Below are positions 8,997 through 15,448 of a stretch of DNA of 47,007 nt, one piece after another. Source of the DNA: Pseudorhizobium tarimense (lineage in GTDB: Bacteria > Pseudomonadota > Alphaproteobacteria > Rhizobiales > Rhizobiaceae); assembly GCF_022968135.1 (NCBI RefSeq), contig NZ_JALJRA010000028.1, positions 1 through 47,007 on the forward strand, in the 5' to 3' direction. Under the pieces are notes generated by a model that had not been told where the DNA came from, searched no databases, and was given only the letters and a program-made list of their open reading frames with translations. Each line of letters starts with the position of its first letter. Position 1 is the first letter of the stretch. The position numbers and the translations under genes were made by a program.

Positions 8997-9915
8997 CACC
9001 ACTTTGCAAGCTGCACCGACGGTCAGGAACGAGTCGCCGGTCCGCACCCCGATGAGGGAGATGTGGCGCCAGTTCCGCGCTCACAAGGGCGGCGTTGCCG
9101 GTCTTGCCGTCTTCATCTTCATCGTGCTCGCTGTCTATGTTGGGCCTTATATCCACACCGTCGCGCCAAACGCCATCAACATCCGCGACAGGAACCAGGG
9201 GCCATCTTTCGCCCACCCGTTCGGCACCGACAACCTGGGTAAAGACATGCTGGCCCAGGTGCTCGCCGGCGGGCGTATCTCGCTGGCGGTCGGTTTCGCG
9301 GCGATGCTGCTTGCCCTCTTCCTCGGCACGTTGGTTGGGGTTCTTTCAGGCTACTTCCGCCGAGCTGACGGTCCGTTGATGCGGCTGACGGATCTCTTCC
9401 TCGCCTTGCCCCTGCTGCCGCTCCTGCTCGTGATCCTCATGCTTTTCCGCGATACCCTTCGGGCGGCGTTTGGGCCGGAGACCGGCATCTTCATCCTGAT
9501 CGTTTTCGTCATCGGCATCACCAGCTGGATGCACACCGCACGCATCGTGCGGGGCGACGTGCTGGCGGTGAAGAGTCAGGAGTTCATCGTGGCCGCCAAA
9601 AGCAGCGGCATGCGCGAGCACAGGATCATCATCCGCCACATCCTGCCGAATGTTCTAAGTTCGATCATGGTTTCGGCGACTCTTGGCATTGCTGCTGCGA
9701 TCATCACCGAGTCCGCGTTGAGCTTCCTCGGGCTCGGCTTCCCGTCCGACTTCCCCACCTGGGGGCGGCTGCTTTACGACGGCGCCAACTTCCTGCAGCT
9801 GACCCCGTCGCGGGTTCTCTGGCCGGGACTGGCAATTTCGCTGACGGTCCTCAGCGTCAACTACATGGGCGACGCCATTCGCGACGCGCTCGACCCGCGG
9901 ACGCTGAAGCGCTGA
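8989..9915 (+). CDS. Peptide ABC transporter permease (DppC type)
   Basis: 308-residue partner permease of the preceding DppB. ATG 8989 lies inside the end of that gene (8-nt overlap). The N-terminal cytoplasmic tail (RTPMREMWRQFRAHKGG), the GTDNLGKDMLAQVLAGGR motif and the loop EFIVAAKSSGMREHRIIIRH are characteristic of DppC/OppC. The C-terminus ends GDAIRDALDPRTLKR. It is the last gene of the plus-strand operon and is followed within 10 nt by a strong terminator hairpin. Together with the binding protein, DppB and the fused ATPase it completes one importer. Confidence 0.93.
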   Translation: MTDTTLQAAPTVRNESPVRTPMREMWRQFRAHKGGVAGLAVFIFIVLAVYVGPYIHTVAPNAINIRDRNQGPSFAHPFGTDNLGKDMLAQVLAGGRISLAVGFAAMLLALFLGTLVGVLSGYFRRADGPLMRLTDLFLALPLLPLLLVILMLFRDTLRAAFGPETGIFILIVFVIGITSWMHTARIVRGDVLAVKSQEFIVAAKSSGMREHRIIIRHILPNVLSSIMVSATLGIAAAIITESALSFLGLGFPSDFPTWGRLLYDGANFLQLTPSRVLWPGLAISLTVLSVNYMGDAIRDALDPRTLKR

Positions 9916-9922
9916 TGCGTTG

Positions 9923-9957
9923 AGTGGCGCGATTTAAGGGCCGCGCCACTTTTTTTT
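9923..9957 (+). terminator. Rho-independent terminator of the peptide importer operon
   Basis: AGTGGCGCG (9923-9931) pairs perfectly with CGCGCCACT (9942-9950) around a 10-nt loop and runs directly into eight T residues (9950-9957). This is a textbook intrinsic terminator just after the DppC stop codon. It also isolates the EcfG-like promoter at 9977 from the transport operon. Confidence 0.93.
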
Positions 9958-9976
9958 ATGCTCCTGCATTTTCTTG

Positions 9977-10001
9977 GGAACGAAGGCCGGGGACCGCCGT
10001 T
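9977..10001 (+). promoter_or_regulatory. EcfG-type (general stress response) promoter
   Basis: GGAAC (9977-9981), 16 nt, then CGTT (9998-10001). This is an exact match to the EcfG/RpoE2 consensus of alphaproteobacteria. It points right, between the dpp terminator and the 3' end of the kinase gene, which is on the opposite strand. There is no credible protein gene immediately downstream. A transcript would start near 10007, at the base of a set of stem-loops. Confidence 0.75.
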
Positions 10002-10006
10002 ATGTC

Positions 10007-10120
10007 AGCGTCTGGAAGCACCCCCCGTCCCCCGCCCTACAAAGCTTCCAGGCGAGACTCTTCAGTCCCCCTCGAAGAGATGAGTTGGCTCGGTTTCGCA
10101 AGAAACCGGGCCAATTCAGC
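10007..10120 (+). ncRNA. Candidate EcfG-dependent small RNA with C-rich loops (GsrN-like plan)
   Basis: Starting where the upstream EcfG-type promoter predicts, the sequence folds into three stem-loops. Stem 1 has 11 pairs including one G-U (10009-10019 with 10044-10054, core CTGGAAGC/GCTTCCAG). Its 24-nt loop contains runs of six and five C. Stem 2 is CTCTTC (10058-10063) with GAAGAG (10074-10079), with loop AGTCCCCCTC. Stem 3 has 13 pairs including one G-U (10085-10097 with 10102-10114) and a GCAA tetraloop, and probably acts as the terminator, although the following AATTC is a poor U-run. A stress-sigma-dependent RNA with exposed C-rich loops able to pair with G-rich ribosome sites is the plan of Caulobacter GsrN. 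Homology to GsrN was not tested. An alternative is the leader of an mRNA running antisense into the kinase gene. Confidence 0.6.
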
Positions 10121-10149
10121 AATATCAGGTCGTTTTCCGTTGAGGACGC

Positions 10150-11151
10150 CTACTCGGCAACATCGAGCGGGAAGGCAAGATGGTAGGCGATGCGGTCACG
10201 GGAAATGGCATACTGCGCCTTGCCGTTGACCGACGCCGGTACGACACGCTCAAGAACCGTGCTCCCGAAATGCGACTGCAGCTGCTCTGCATCGTCCACC
10301 GGCTTTAGCGCACCCTGTAGAGGCTCGTGCCAGACCATTTCCACGGTATCGTGACCGTCCACATGCTTGCGAACACAGGATACCTCGATCGGCATCTTGC
10401 TGCGCAGCAGGGAGCCGTGGCTCACCGCATTGACGATCAATTCATGAAGGGCAAGCCCGAGATGCAGCGAAGCATTGGGGCTGAGCAGCAGGTTGTCACC
10501 GCTGACCTTCACCAGATCCCCGTTTTCGGGCAGGTATTTTTCTGTCTGCTGCTGGACCAGTTCGAAGAAATATGCGCCGCGCCAGCTGGAATCCGTGATC
10601 AGGTCCTGCGACTGCGAGAGCGAATACAGACGTCCCCGGAACTTGTGCAGGAAGAGATCGAGAGAGCCGGAATAGCGGGCCGTCTGCAAGGCGATGCTCT
10701 GAATGATCGCCAGGAGGTTCTTTGACCGGTGGCTGACTTCCCGCAGTAGTGCCCGCAGCAGCCGCTCGCGGTGACGCTCCTCCGAGCGGTCGACAATCGT
10801 GGTGACGAGATGAAGCCCGCCTTGCGCGAACTCCACGGTCTGCACCCGGAACTCGAAGAACTGCTCCGCCCCCACCATGACCTCCAGCTGGGCCTTCTGC
10901 CCCGTTGCTGTCATGTCGGCCTTGAGCGTCGCGAGGCGAGCCGCAACATCGGCACCGAAAACCACCTCGTCTGATGGAGACTGAAAGTCCTCTCTAGCCC
11001 AGATTTCGGGAAGGTTGGTGACGAACAGGTATTCGCGCTGCGCGTTCTGTATGATGATGCTGGCGCCCAGGTCCACCAGCGCCGGCATGAAGAACTCACG
11101 CAACTTGTCATCGCTCTGACCAGCGTGCTGCCATGTCAGCGGATGCACCAA
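10150..11151 (-). CDS. Soluble HWE/HisKA_2-type sensor histidine kinase of the GSR locus (PhyK/RsiC-like)
   Basis: About 333 residues without membrane segments. The first half is PAS-like (YLFVTNLPEIW, QFFEFRVQTVEF). The phospho-acceptor region is LREVSHRSKNLLAIIQSIA (about residues 137-155), and the ATPase domain contains LHELIVNAVSHGSL and the MVWHE motif, whose W-x-E is diagnostic of the HWE/HisKA_2 group. Kinases of this class sit beside phyR-nepR-ecfG in many Rhizobiales and set the phosphorylation of PhyR. The first start in frame is TTG 11151, with GGAG nine nt upstream; GTG 11148 is equally possible. The 267 nt between this gene and the phyR stop contain no gene or EcfG box that I can recognise. 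Its input signal is unknown. Confidence 0.85.
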   Translation of the reverse strand: MVHPLTWQHAGQSDDKLREFFMPALVDLGASIIIQNAQREYLFVTNLPEIWAREDFQSPSDEVVFGADVAARLATLKADMTATGQKAQLEVMVGAEQFFEFRVQTVEFAQGGLHLVTTIVDRSEERHRERLLRALLREVSHRSKNLLAIIQSIALQTARYSGSLDLFLHKFRGRLYSLSQSQDLITDSSWRGAYFFELVQQQTEKYLPENGDLVKVSGDNLLLSPNASLHLGLALHELIVNAVSHGSLLRSKMPIEVSCVRKHVDGHDTVEMVWHEPLQGALKPVDDAEQLQSHFGSTVLERVVPASVNGKAQYAISRDRIAYHLAFPLDVAE

Positions 11152-11418
11152 TGTGTTTCACTCCGTTCGTTCAATTTGAAGCACCGGCGCGGCCGGTACG
11201 TCCTGACGTGGCTGCACCTTCTTATAGAGAGTCGCGGCCACTGCAACAACTGGCCACGGCCTTCATATTTAAGGGGCGGGAGACCCGCACCCTTATCGAT
11301 GAGTGGGAGGGATTGCAGGATAGGTGAGCGCAGGGAAGCAGGGGTTGCTCAGATCGTCTCCGGTGCGGGGACCACCACAGAATCGTGGCTCCCCCCGCTT
11401 GCTCCTGCGAGTTCCTGG

Positions 11419-12213
11419 TTACGCGGCAGCCTTGACGGTCTCGTTGAAGAACAACGCCTGGCTGATGAGAGCCTTTACCATGTCCGGATTGAACGGCTTC
11501 GTGACGAGGAATGCCGGCTCCGGACGCTCGCCGGTCAGCAGACGCTCCGGGAAGGCCGTGATGAAGATCACCGGCACCGTGGAGGCTTTCAGGATCTCGT
11601 TGACGGCATCGATGCCCGAGCTGCCGTCGGCAAGCTGGATGTCCGCCAGAACCATCTTCGGGTTCGTGGTCTGGAACAGGGACACCGCCTCCTTGTGCGT
11701 CCGTGCAATTCCCGTGACCCGGTGGCCGAGTTCCTGGACCATCTGCTCGATGTCGAGCGCGATCAGCGGCTCGTCTTCGATGATCATGATCTCGGTGGCG
11801 ACCTGGCGGGAGATCTCCTTGGAGGCTTCGTCCAGAAGCTGCGTGGCTCTCTCGATGCTCACATCCAGAACCTCAGCCGTTTCCTCGAGCGTAAAGCCCT
11901 CGACCGAAACGAGCAGGAAGGCATGACGCGCCATCGACGGAAGTGCAGAAAGATTGGCGGCTGCGCGCTGCTCCCAAGCGAACGGAGAATCGATCGGCGG
12001 GATCTCGATGGCAGTGGAACCAAAGATCGCAACAAAGAGTTTGTAAAGCGAGACACGGTCCTTGGATGTTTCTGGAAATATTGAAACATCTGCGATCAGC
12101 GCTTCCAGGACCGCCGCCACATAGGCATCCCCGGAAGTCTGTGATCCGGTGACTGCTCGAGCATAACGACGCAAATATGGAAGGTGAGACGCAACACGCG
12201 TGGTCAGTGACAT
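11419..12213 (-). CDS. phyR: PhyR-type response regulator (sigma-factor-like domain plus receiver), anti-anti-sigma factor
   Basis: 264 residues from ATG 12213, preceded by GGGGAGA. The upstream in-frame extension is not used. The N-terminal half mimics an ECF sigma factor (SLTTRVASHLPYLRRYARAVTG, then the sigma-4-like MARHAFLLVSVEGFTLEETA region). The C-terminal receiver begins IMIIEDEPLIALD, carries the phospho-acceptor Asp in MVLADIQL, and ends with the conserved VIFITAFPERLLTGERPEP and FLVTKPF segments. When phosphorylated, PhyR binds NepR through its sigma-like domain and frees EcfG. It is divergent from nepR-ecfG and has an exact EcfG promoter match upstream (12259-12283), implying positive feedback. 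Confidence 0.97.
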   Translation of the reverse strand: MSLTTRVASHLPYLRRYARAVTGSQTSGDAYVAAVLEALIADVSIFPETSKDRVSLYKLFVAIFGSTAIEIPPIDSPFAWEQRAAANLSALPSMARHAFLLVSVEGFTLEETAEVLDVSIERATQLLDEASKEISRQVATEIMIIEDEPLIALDIEQMVQELGHRVTGIARTHKEAVSLFQTTNPKMVLADIQLADGSSGIDAVNEILKASTVPVIFITAFPERLLTGERPEPAFLVTKPFNPDMVKALISQALFFNETVKAAA

Positions 12214-12258
12214 TCGGAATTCTCCCCTGACGCCCGGTCGGGCAATTGACAGGGAATG

Positions 12259-12283
12259 AACGTGGTGCCGGAAAAAAAGTTCC
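12259..12283 (-). promoter_or_regulatory. EcfG-type promoter of phyR
   Basis: Read on the minus strand: GGAAC (12283-12279), 16 nt beginning with seven T, then CGTT (12262-12259). This is an exact match to the consensus. The predicted transcript starts about 40 nt upstream of the phyR ATG. The -35 box lies in one arm of a 15-bp inverted repeat shared with the nepR promoter. Confidence 0.88.
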
Positions 12284-12307
12284 GCAAGAGGTGGAACTTT
12301 TTTTCCG
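12269..12307. repeat. 15-bp perfect inverted repeat joining the two divergent GSR promoters
   Basis: The arm at 12269-12283 (CGGAAAAAAAGTTCC) and the arm at 12293-12307 (GGAACTTTTTTTCCG) are perfect reverse complements separated by 9 nt. Each arm holds one EcfG -35 element plus its T-run, so the two divergent promoters are mirror images with -35 boxes facing each other. Two sigma-RNA polymerase complexes could hardly fit side by side here. Confidence 0.9.
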
Positions 12308-12317
12308 CCTGCGCATT
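12293..12317 (+). promoter_or_regulatory. EcfG-type promoter of nepR-ecfG
   Basis: GGAAC (12293-12297), 16 nt starting with seven T, then CATT (12314-12317), one base from the CGTT consensus. A start near 12324 would give a leader of about 30 nt before the nepR ATG. This implies autoregulation of the sigma factor, with the -10 element slightly weaker than that of phyR. Confidence 0.75.
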
Positions 12318-12352
12318 TTGAGATGACGATATCGTAACAGGCTGCCCGCGTG

Positions 12353-12562
12353 ATGAGTGACGAAACCAGAAAAAAGCAGGACATGACCATTTCACATCAT
12401 GAAATTAAGCCCGGGTCGATGCCGCCTAATGCCTCGATCTCCCGAAAGCTCCGCGAATTTTACGACGCGGTGCAAGAGGAGGGGATTCCTGATCGTTTTC
12501 TGGATCTTCTCGAAAAGCTGGAAGAAGCCGAACGGAATACCAATTCGGTGAAAGTAAAATGA
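12353..12562 (+). CDS. nepR: NepR family anti-sigma factor
   Basis: 69-residue protein. The conserved NepR helices are visible: NASISRKLREFYDAV (about residues 27-41) and IPDRFLDLLEKLEEAE (about 46-61). NepR sequesters EcfG in unstressed cells and is captured by phosphorylated PhyR. ATG 12353 is chosen; a GTG directly before it (12350) is possible, and neither has a strong ribosome site. Its stop codon overlaps the ecfG start (ATGA), so sigma and anti-sigma are translationally coupled. The first 26 residues are variable in the family. Confidence 0.95.
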   Translation: MSDETRKKQDMTISHHEIKPGSMPPNASISRKLREFYDAVQEEGIPDRFLDLLEKLEEAERNTNSVKVK

Positions 12563-13122
12563 CGATGACCGAGATTGACGATCGCGGCTTTAAGCGCGAC
12601 CTTCTCGCATCCTTGCCCAATCTGCGCGCGTTTGCCGTCTCTCTAACGGGACGTCACGACAAAGCCGACGATCTGGTTCAGGACACGATCATGAAGGCTT
12701 GGGCCAACCAGACCAGCTTCACCGCAGGTACAAACATGCGGGCTTGGCTCTTCACCATTCTGCGCAATGAATTCTACAGCCAGATGCGCAAGCGCGGACG
12801 TGAGGTGCAGGATACCGACGGTCTCTTCAGTGAGCGCTTCTCGGTTCATCCGGAGCAATATGGACGCCTGGACCTCCAGGATTTCCGCAAGGCACTGGAC
12901 AAGCTGCCGGACGACCAGAGGGAAGCCATCATCCTCGTCGGTGCCGCAGGCTTTGCTTATGAGGAAGCTGCGACCATCTGCGGATGCGCCGTCGGGACGA
13001 TCAAGAGCCGTGTAAGCCGCGCGCGGAGCAGGTTGCAGGAACTGTTGGGTGTGTCCGGTGAGGGTGAATTCGGGCCTGACGCCGGCCATGCGGCCATCAC
13101 CTCCCGCGCCTTCGGCGGCTAG
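12559..13122 (+). CDS. ecfG: EcfG/RpoE2-type ECF sigma factor of the general stress response
   Basis: 187-residue ECF sigma factor. Region 2 includes LRAFAVSLTGRHDKADDLVQ and TIMKAWAN with the following MRAWLFTILRNEFYSQMRKR. Region 4 includes LPDDQREAIILVGAAGFAYE and GCAVGTIKSRVSRARSRL. No C-terminal extra domain is present. It directs RNA polymerase to GGAAC-N16/17-CGTT promoters, several of which occur in this window. It overlaps nepR by 4 nt. Its stop lies in a CTAG shared with the stop of the convergent receiver gene, so the two genes end within each other by 4 nt. Confidence 0.96.
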   Translation: MTMTEIDDRGFKRDLLASLPNLRAFAVSLTGRHDKADDLVQDTIMKAWANQTSFTAGTNMRAWLFTILRNEFYSQMRKRGREVQDTDGLFSERFSVHPEQYGRLDLQDFRKALDKLPDDQREAIILVGAAGFAYEEAATICGCAVGTIKSRVSRARSRLQELLGVSGEGEFGPDAGHAAITSRAFGG

Positions 13123-13499
13123 TATTCGGCCTCGGGCTTCGGAAAGGACAAGGTGTCAGTCACGGCCCTGATCAGGTCCTCATCGCGAAATGGCTTCGCC
13201 ACCGTGGCGGAGCCTTTGAATTGTGGCAAGGCGTCCATTGCATCGTTCGCTAAGGTCGTGAAAACGAGGCCAGCTCCTCGTGCCTTCGCATCTATCAAGA
13301 GCTGCGGGTCGTTGTCTTCCGCAACGTTGGCATCAATGAGCAGCAAGTCGAAGCGATCCTGCGACAGCGCAAGTGAATAATCATGCGGCATCGCGATGCG
13401 AACCCGGCACGCGAACGCATCGAGAAGCACCCGCTCGGCTTCCATCGCAACAAGATACTCTCGATCGACGGCGAGGATGTGGGGGCCTTTGGGAATCAT
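13119..13499 (-). CDS. Receiver-only response regulator next to ecfG
   Basis: 126 residues from ATG 13499, which has AAGG at good spacing; ATG 13514 is the alternative. It consists of a single receiver domain: ILAVDREYLVAMEAERVL at the start, phospho-acceptor Asp in DLLLIDANV, then GLVFTTLA and the conserved Lys in VAKPF. The acidic pocket has a single Asp followed by Arg (VDRE) rather than the usual acidic pair, so phosphorylation chemistry may be weak. There is no output domain. It overlaps the ecfG stop codon tail to tail. A role as phosphate sink or modulator of the GSR kinase is suggested by position only. It lacks the FATGY-like segment of SdrG/MrrA-type regulators. Confidence 0.8.
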   Translation of the reverse strand: MIPKGPHILAVDREYLVAMEAERVLLDAFACRVRIAMPHDYSLALSQDRFDLLLIDANVAEDNDPQLLIDAKARGAGLVFTTLANDAMDALPQFKGSATVAKPFRDEDLIRAVTDTLSFPKPEAEY

Positions 13500-13620
13500 C
13501 CGCACCTTTCTCATAAAAATCTCGTAGAACAGCGCGGAGGAGACTGGTCATTTAAAAAAGACACAGTAACGCTAACTCGGGTGCGCTAGAGCGTTGCGCC
13601 CGTCGTTTTCTGTGAGTCTC

Positions 13621-14376
13621 ATGGCCAATCCGAAGCCTGTCGTACCCCCGCGTGTCCCCTGTGAGCACTGCCTGCTACGGCGCCGCCCAGTGTTCCGTGA
13701 CTTTAGTCCGCAGGAACTGGCCTTCGTTTCCAGCTTCAAGATCGCCGAAATGCCGGCCGAACCCGGCATGCTGATCATGGTGGAGGGTGAGCAAAACCCA
13801 TCACTCTATACGGTGCTGACCGGCTGGGGATTTCGCTACAAGATCCTGGAGGACGGCCGACGTCAGATCCTGAATTACGTCCTGCCTGGCGACATGATCG
13901 GCCTCCAGGGCAACGTCATGGCGGAGATGCAGCACTCAGTTGAGGCGTTGACGCGGATGACGCTCTGCACGTTCGAACGCGAGCGCTTCCCGTCCCTCTT
14001 CCGCAACCACCCTTCGCTCGCTTTCGACATCACCTGGATGGCCTCGCGCGAAGAGTCCATGCTTGACGAGCATCTTTTGAGCATCGGGAGGCGGAGTGCC
14101 CAGGAGCGCGCGGCCTATCTGCTGGCCTTCCTGGACTGGCGAGCCAAAGGCACGATGAACGAAAGAAAAAGCGGCGTCCAGTTGCCCCTCACCCAGCAGC
14201 ATGTGGCGGACACGCTCGGGCTCTCGCTCGTCCATACGAACAAGACACTTCGCAAGCTTGCAGATCAGGGGCTTGTTCGGTGGCTCGATCGAGGTTGCGC
14301 AGTCATGGAGCCGGAAGGCCTTTACCGAGTGGCAGGATGGCGGCCGCCCAATGAAGGAAAACGGCCGTTCATCTGA
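13621..14376 (+). CDS. Crp/Fnr family transcriptional regulator
   Basis: 251 residues from ATG 13621. A longer frame from TTG 13594 is less likely. An N-terminal CEHC motif is followed by a cyclic-nucleotide-binding-like beta-roll (PGMLIMVEGEQNPSLYTVL, then ILEDGRRQILNYVLPGDMIG). A winged helix-turn-helix lies near the C-terminus (LTQQHVADTLGLSLVHTNK, RKLADQGLVRW). The recognition helix differs from the E-x2-SR pattern of Fnr/FixK, and the cysteine spacing is not that of an Fnr iron-sulfur cluster, so oxygen sensing is not supported. It sits in the GSR island and is convergent with the holin-like gene, their stop codons being adjacent. Its ligand is unknown. Confidence 0.88.
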   Translation: MANPKPVVPPRVPCEHCLLRRRPVFRDFSPQELAFVSSFKIAEMPAEPGMLIMVEGEQNPSLYTVLTGWGFRYKILEDGRRQILNYVLPGDMIGLQGNVMAEMQHSVEALTRMTLCTFERERFPSLFRNHPSLAFDITWMASREESMLDEHLLSIGRRSAQERAAYLLAFLDWRAKGTMNERKSGVQLPLTQQHVADTLGLSLVHTNKTLRKLADQGLVRWLDRGCAVMEPEGLYRVAGWRPPNEGKRPFI

Positions 14377-14868
14377 TCAGTAGCGGTAGTCATCCTCTGG
14401 CCTTGGCCCAGGTCGCGGGCGATGCGACCTTCCCGTGATGCTGTCCATATTTCGCATCGCGAGATAACCGAGACCGCCCGCGACCGCCAAGATTGCGAGC
14501 GAGCGCGACTTCACGACAACAGGGAGCACCGAGAGGGCGGCAGTTGCCATTAATGCACGGCTCCCGCCGTCGATGGCAGCCTGCTTTCGTTTCCTCTCTT
14601 CGGCGCGTGCGCGCATCCGAACGACAAGCAGTAGAACCAGGGCCAGCAATACGGCCGCACCCGCAACAACGAGAAGCGCGCCTGCAGCGCCGATCTCTTC
14701 CGCCATCGCAACTGCTGCCGCGGCAACCAATGCGCCGTACGCGGTCAACGAGAACAGCAGGACCAGAGCATAGATGACCGCATTGCGGCGCATGCGGCTA
14801 ATGAACTGGCCGACATCCATCGCCGCAAAAGAGGCCAGGAGCGGCGCCAGTCTGGTCAGCAGCAGCAT
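14377..14868 (-). CDS. Holin-like (phage holin superfamily/YqjE-like) membrane protein
   Basis: 163 residues from ATG 14868. The N-terminus is amphipathic (APLLASFAAMDVGQFISR), then come two long hydrophobic segments (AVIYALVLLFSLTAYGAL and ALLVVAGAAVLLALVLLLVV), a basic stretch (RMRARAEERKRKQ) and a weaker third segment. The C-terminus is proline- and arginine-rich. This matches the small inner-membrane proteins found next to YqjD/ElaB-like DUF883 genes. It overlaps the upstream DUF883 gene by one start/stop (ATGA), so the two are translationally coupled. Its function is not known; an envelope or stress role is inferred from the upstream EcfG promoter. Confidence 0.75.
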   Translation of the reverse strand: MLLLTRLAPLLASFAAMDVGQFISRMRRNAVIYALVLLFSLTAYGALVAAAAVAMAEEIGAAGALLVVAGAAVLLALVLLLVVRMRARAEERKRKQAAIDGGSRALMATAALSVLPVVVKSRSLAILAVAGGLGYLAMRNMDSITGRSHRPRPGPRPEDDYRY

Positions 14869-15206
14869 CAACGGCGCGCCAACATAGCGATCAGGAAGCC
14901 GACGCCAGCAGCCATAGCCACCGATTGAATCGGGTTGGTGCGGATCTTTCGCTCCAGATCCCGCTCAAGCGACATTGCCTGCTCGCGAGCTGCTTCCACC
15001 ATTTGAAGAGAAGCATCTGTGGCATCATTGGTGGCCCGACGAGCGCGGCGGCGATAATCGTCCGCCTTCTCGGACCCGACAGCGGCGACACTGCGTGCCA
15101 GTGCGGCCAGATCTTCGCGCAGCTGCTGGAGCTGCACTTCGATGTCTTTGCTCGAAGAGGCCGCTGTCGCGCGGGCCGGATCATTCGATGCGTTAACCTG
15201 TGCCAT
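14868..15206 (-). CDS. DUF883/ElaB-YqjD-like membrane-anchored protein
   Basis: 112 residues from ATG 15206, with GGGAGA upstream. A long charged helical region (DIEVQLQQLREDLAALARSV to ERDLERKIRTNP) precedes a single C-terminal hydrophobic anchor (VAMAAGVGFLIAMLARR). This is the layout of ElaB/YqjD proteins, tail-anchored inner-membrane proteins that bind ribosomes in stationary-phase E. coli. It lies between the 25-residue peptide gene and the holin-like gene and is probably expressed from the EcfG promoter at 15434-15410. Ribosome binding here is inferred from the family only. Confidence 0.85.
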   Translation of the reverse strand: MAQVNASNDPARATAASSSKDIEVQLQQLREDLAALARSVAAVGSEKADDYRRRARRATNDATDASLQMVEAAREQAMSLERDLERKIRTNPIQSVAMAAGVGFLIAMLARR

Positions 15207-15269
15207 GTTTGTCTCCCGTGTAGATCTCGATCGGATGGTATTGATCGCAGTTGGGCAAATCTGAATTGG

Positions 15270-15347
15270 TCAAAGGAAGTTGAAAAGGTAAAGCAGGATG
15301 ATGACGGGGATGGGTATACCGACAAGCCAAAGCAGGATGCCGCGCAT
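15270..15347 (-). CDS. 25-residue hydrophobic peptide, first gene of the EcfG-controlled block
   Basis: ATG 15347 opens a 25-codon frame ending at TAA 15272-15270. The product begins MRGILLWLVGIPIPVIILL and is one membrane-spanning helix with an internal IPIP motif. GGAGAT precedes the ATG at a normal distance, and an exact EcfG promoter lies 63-87 nt upstream. Both favour a real small membrane protein over a chance frame. The DUF883 gene follows 63 nt later on the same strand. The function is unknown and I do not recognise a named family. Confidence 0.68.
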   Translation of the reverse strand: MRGILLWLVGIPIPVIILLYLFNFL

Positions 15348-15409
15348 CAAGTAAATCTCCAGGGCCGGACAGGACAAAGGCGCGGCCGCCCGCCATGCTG
15401 CAAGCAGTG

Positions 15410-15434
15410 AACGCCGTACTTCCGATTTTGTTCC
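15410..15434 (-). promoter_or_regulatory. EcfG-type promoter of the small peptide, DUF883 and holin-like genes
   Basis: Minus strand: GGAAC (15434-15430), 16 nt, then CGTT (15413-15410). This is an exact consensus match, 14 nt past the stop of the DppC gene that ends at 15449. A transcript starting near 15403 would have a leader of about 55 nt before the 25-residue peptide. Confidence 0.85.
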
Positions 15435-15448
15435 AGGACCCGCAGAAG

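Noticed and set aside
10080..10229. Small protein gene on the plus strand starting at ATG 10080 downstream of the EcfG promoter
   Set aside because: The frame passes through the strong stem 3 and then runs antisense into the kinase gene. Its composition is arginine-rich and shadow-like. It is kept only as an alternative to the small RNA.
13119..13499. Assignment of the receiver-only protein as SdrG or MrrA
   Set aside because: The conserved FATGY-like segment after the fourth strand is missing (GLVFTTLA instead), and the acidic pocket is altered. Only the general class is supported.
13621..14376. Fnr or FixK identity for the Crp/Fnr regulator
   Set aside because: The N-terminal CxxC does not match Fnr cluster spacing, and the recognition helix lacks the E-x2-SR signature of anaerobox-binding members.
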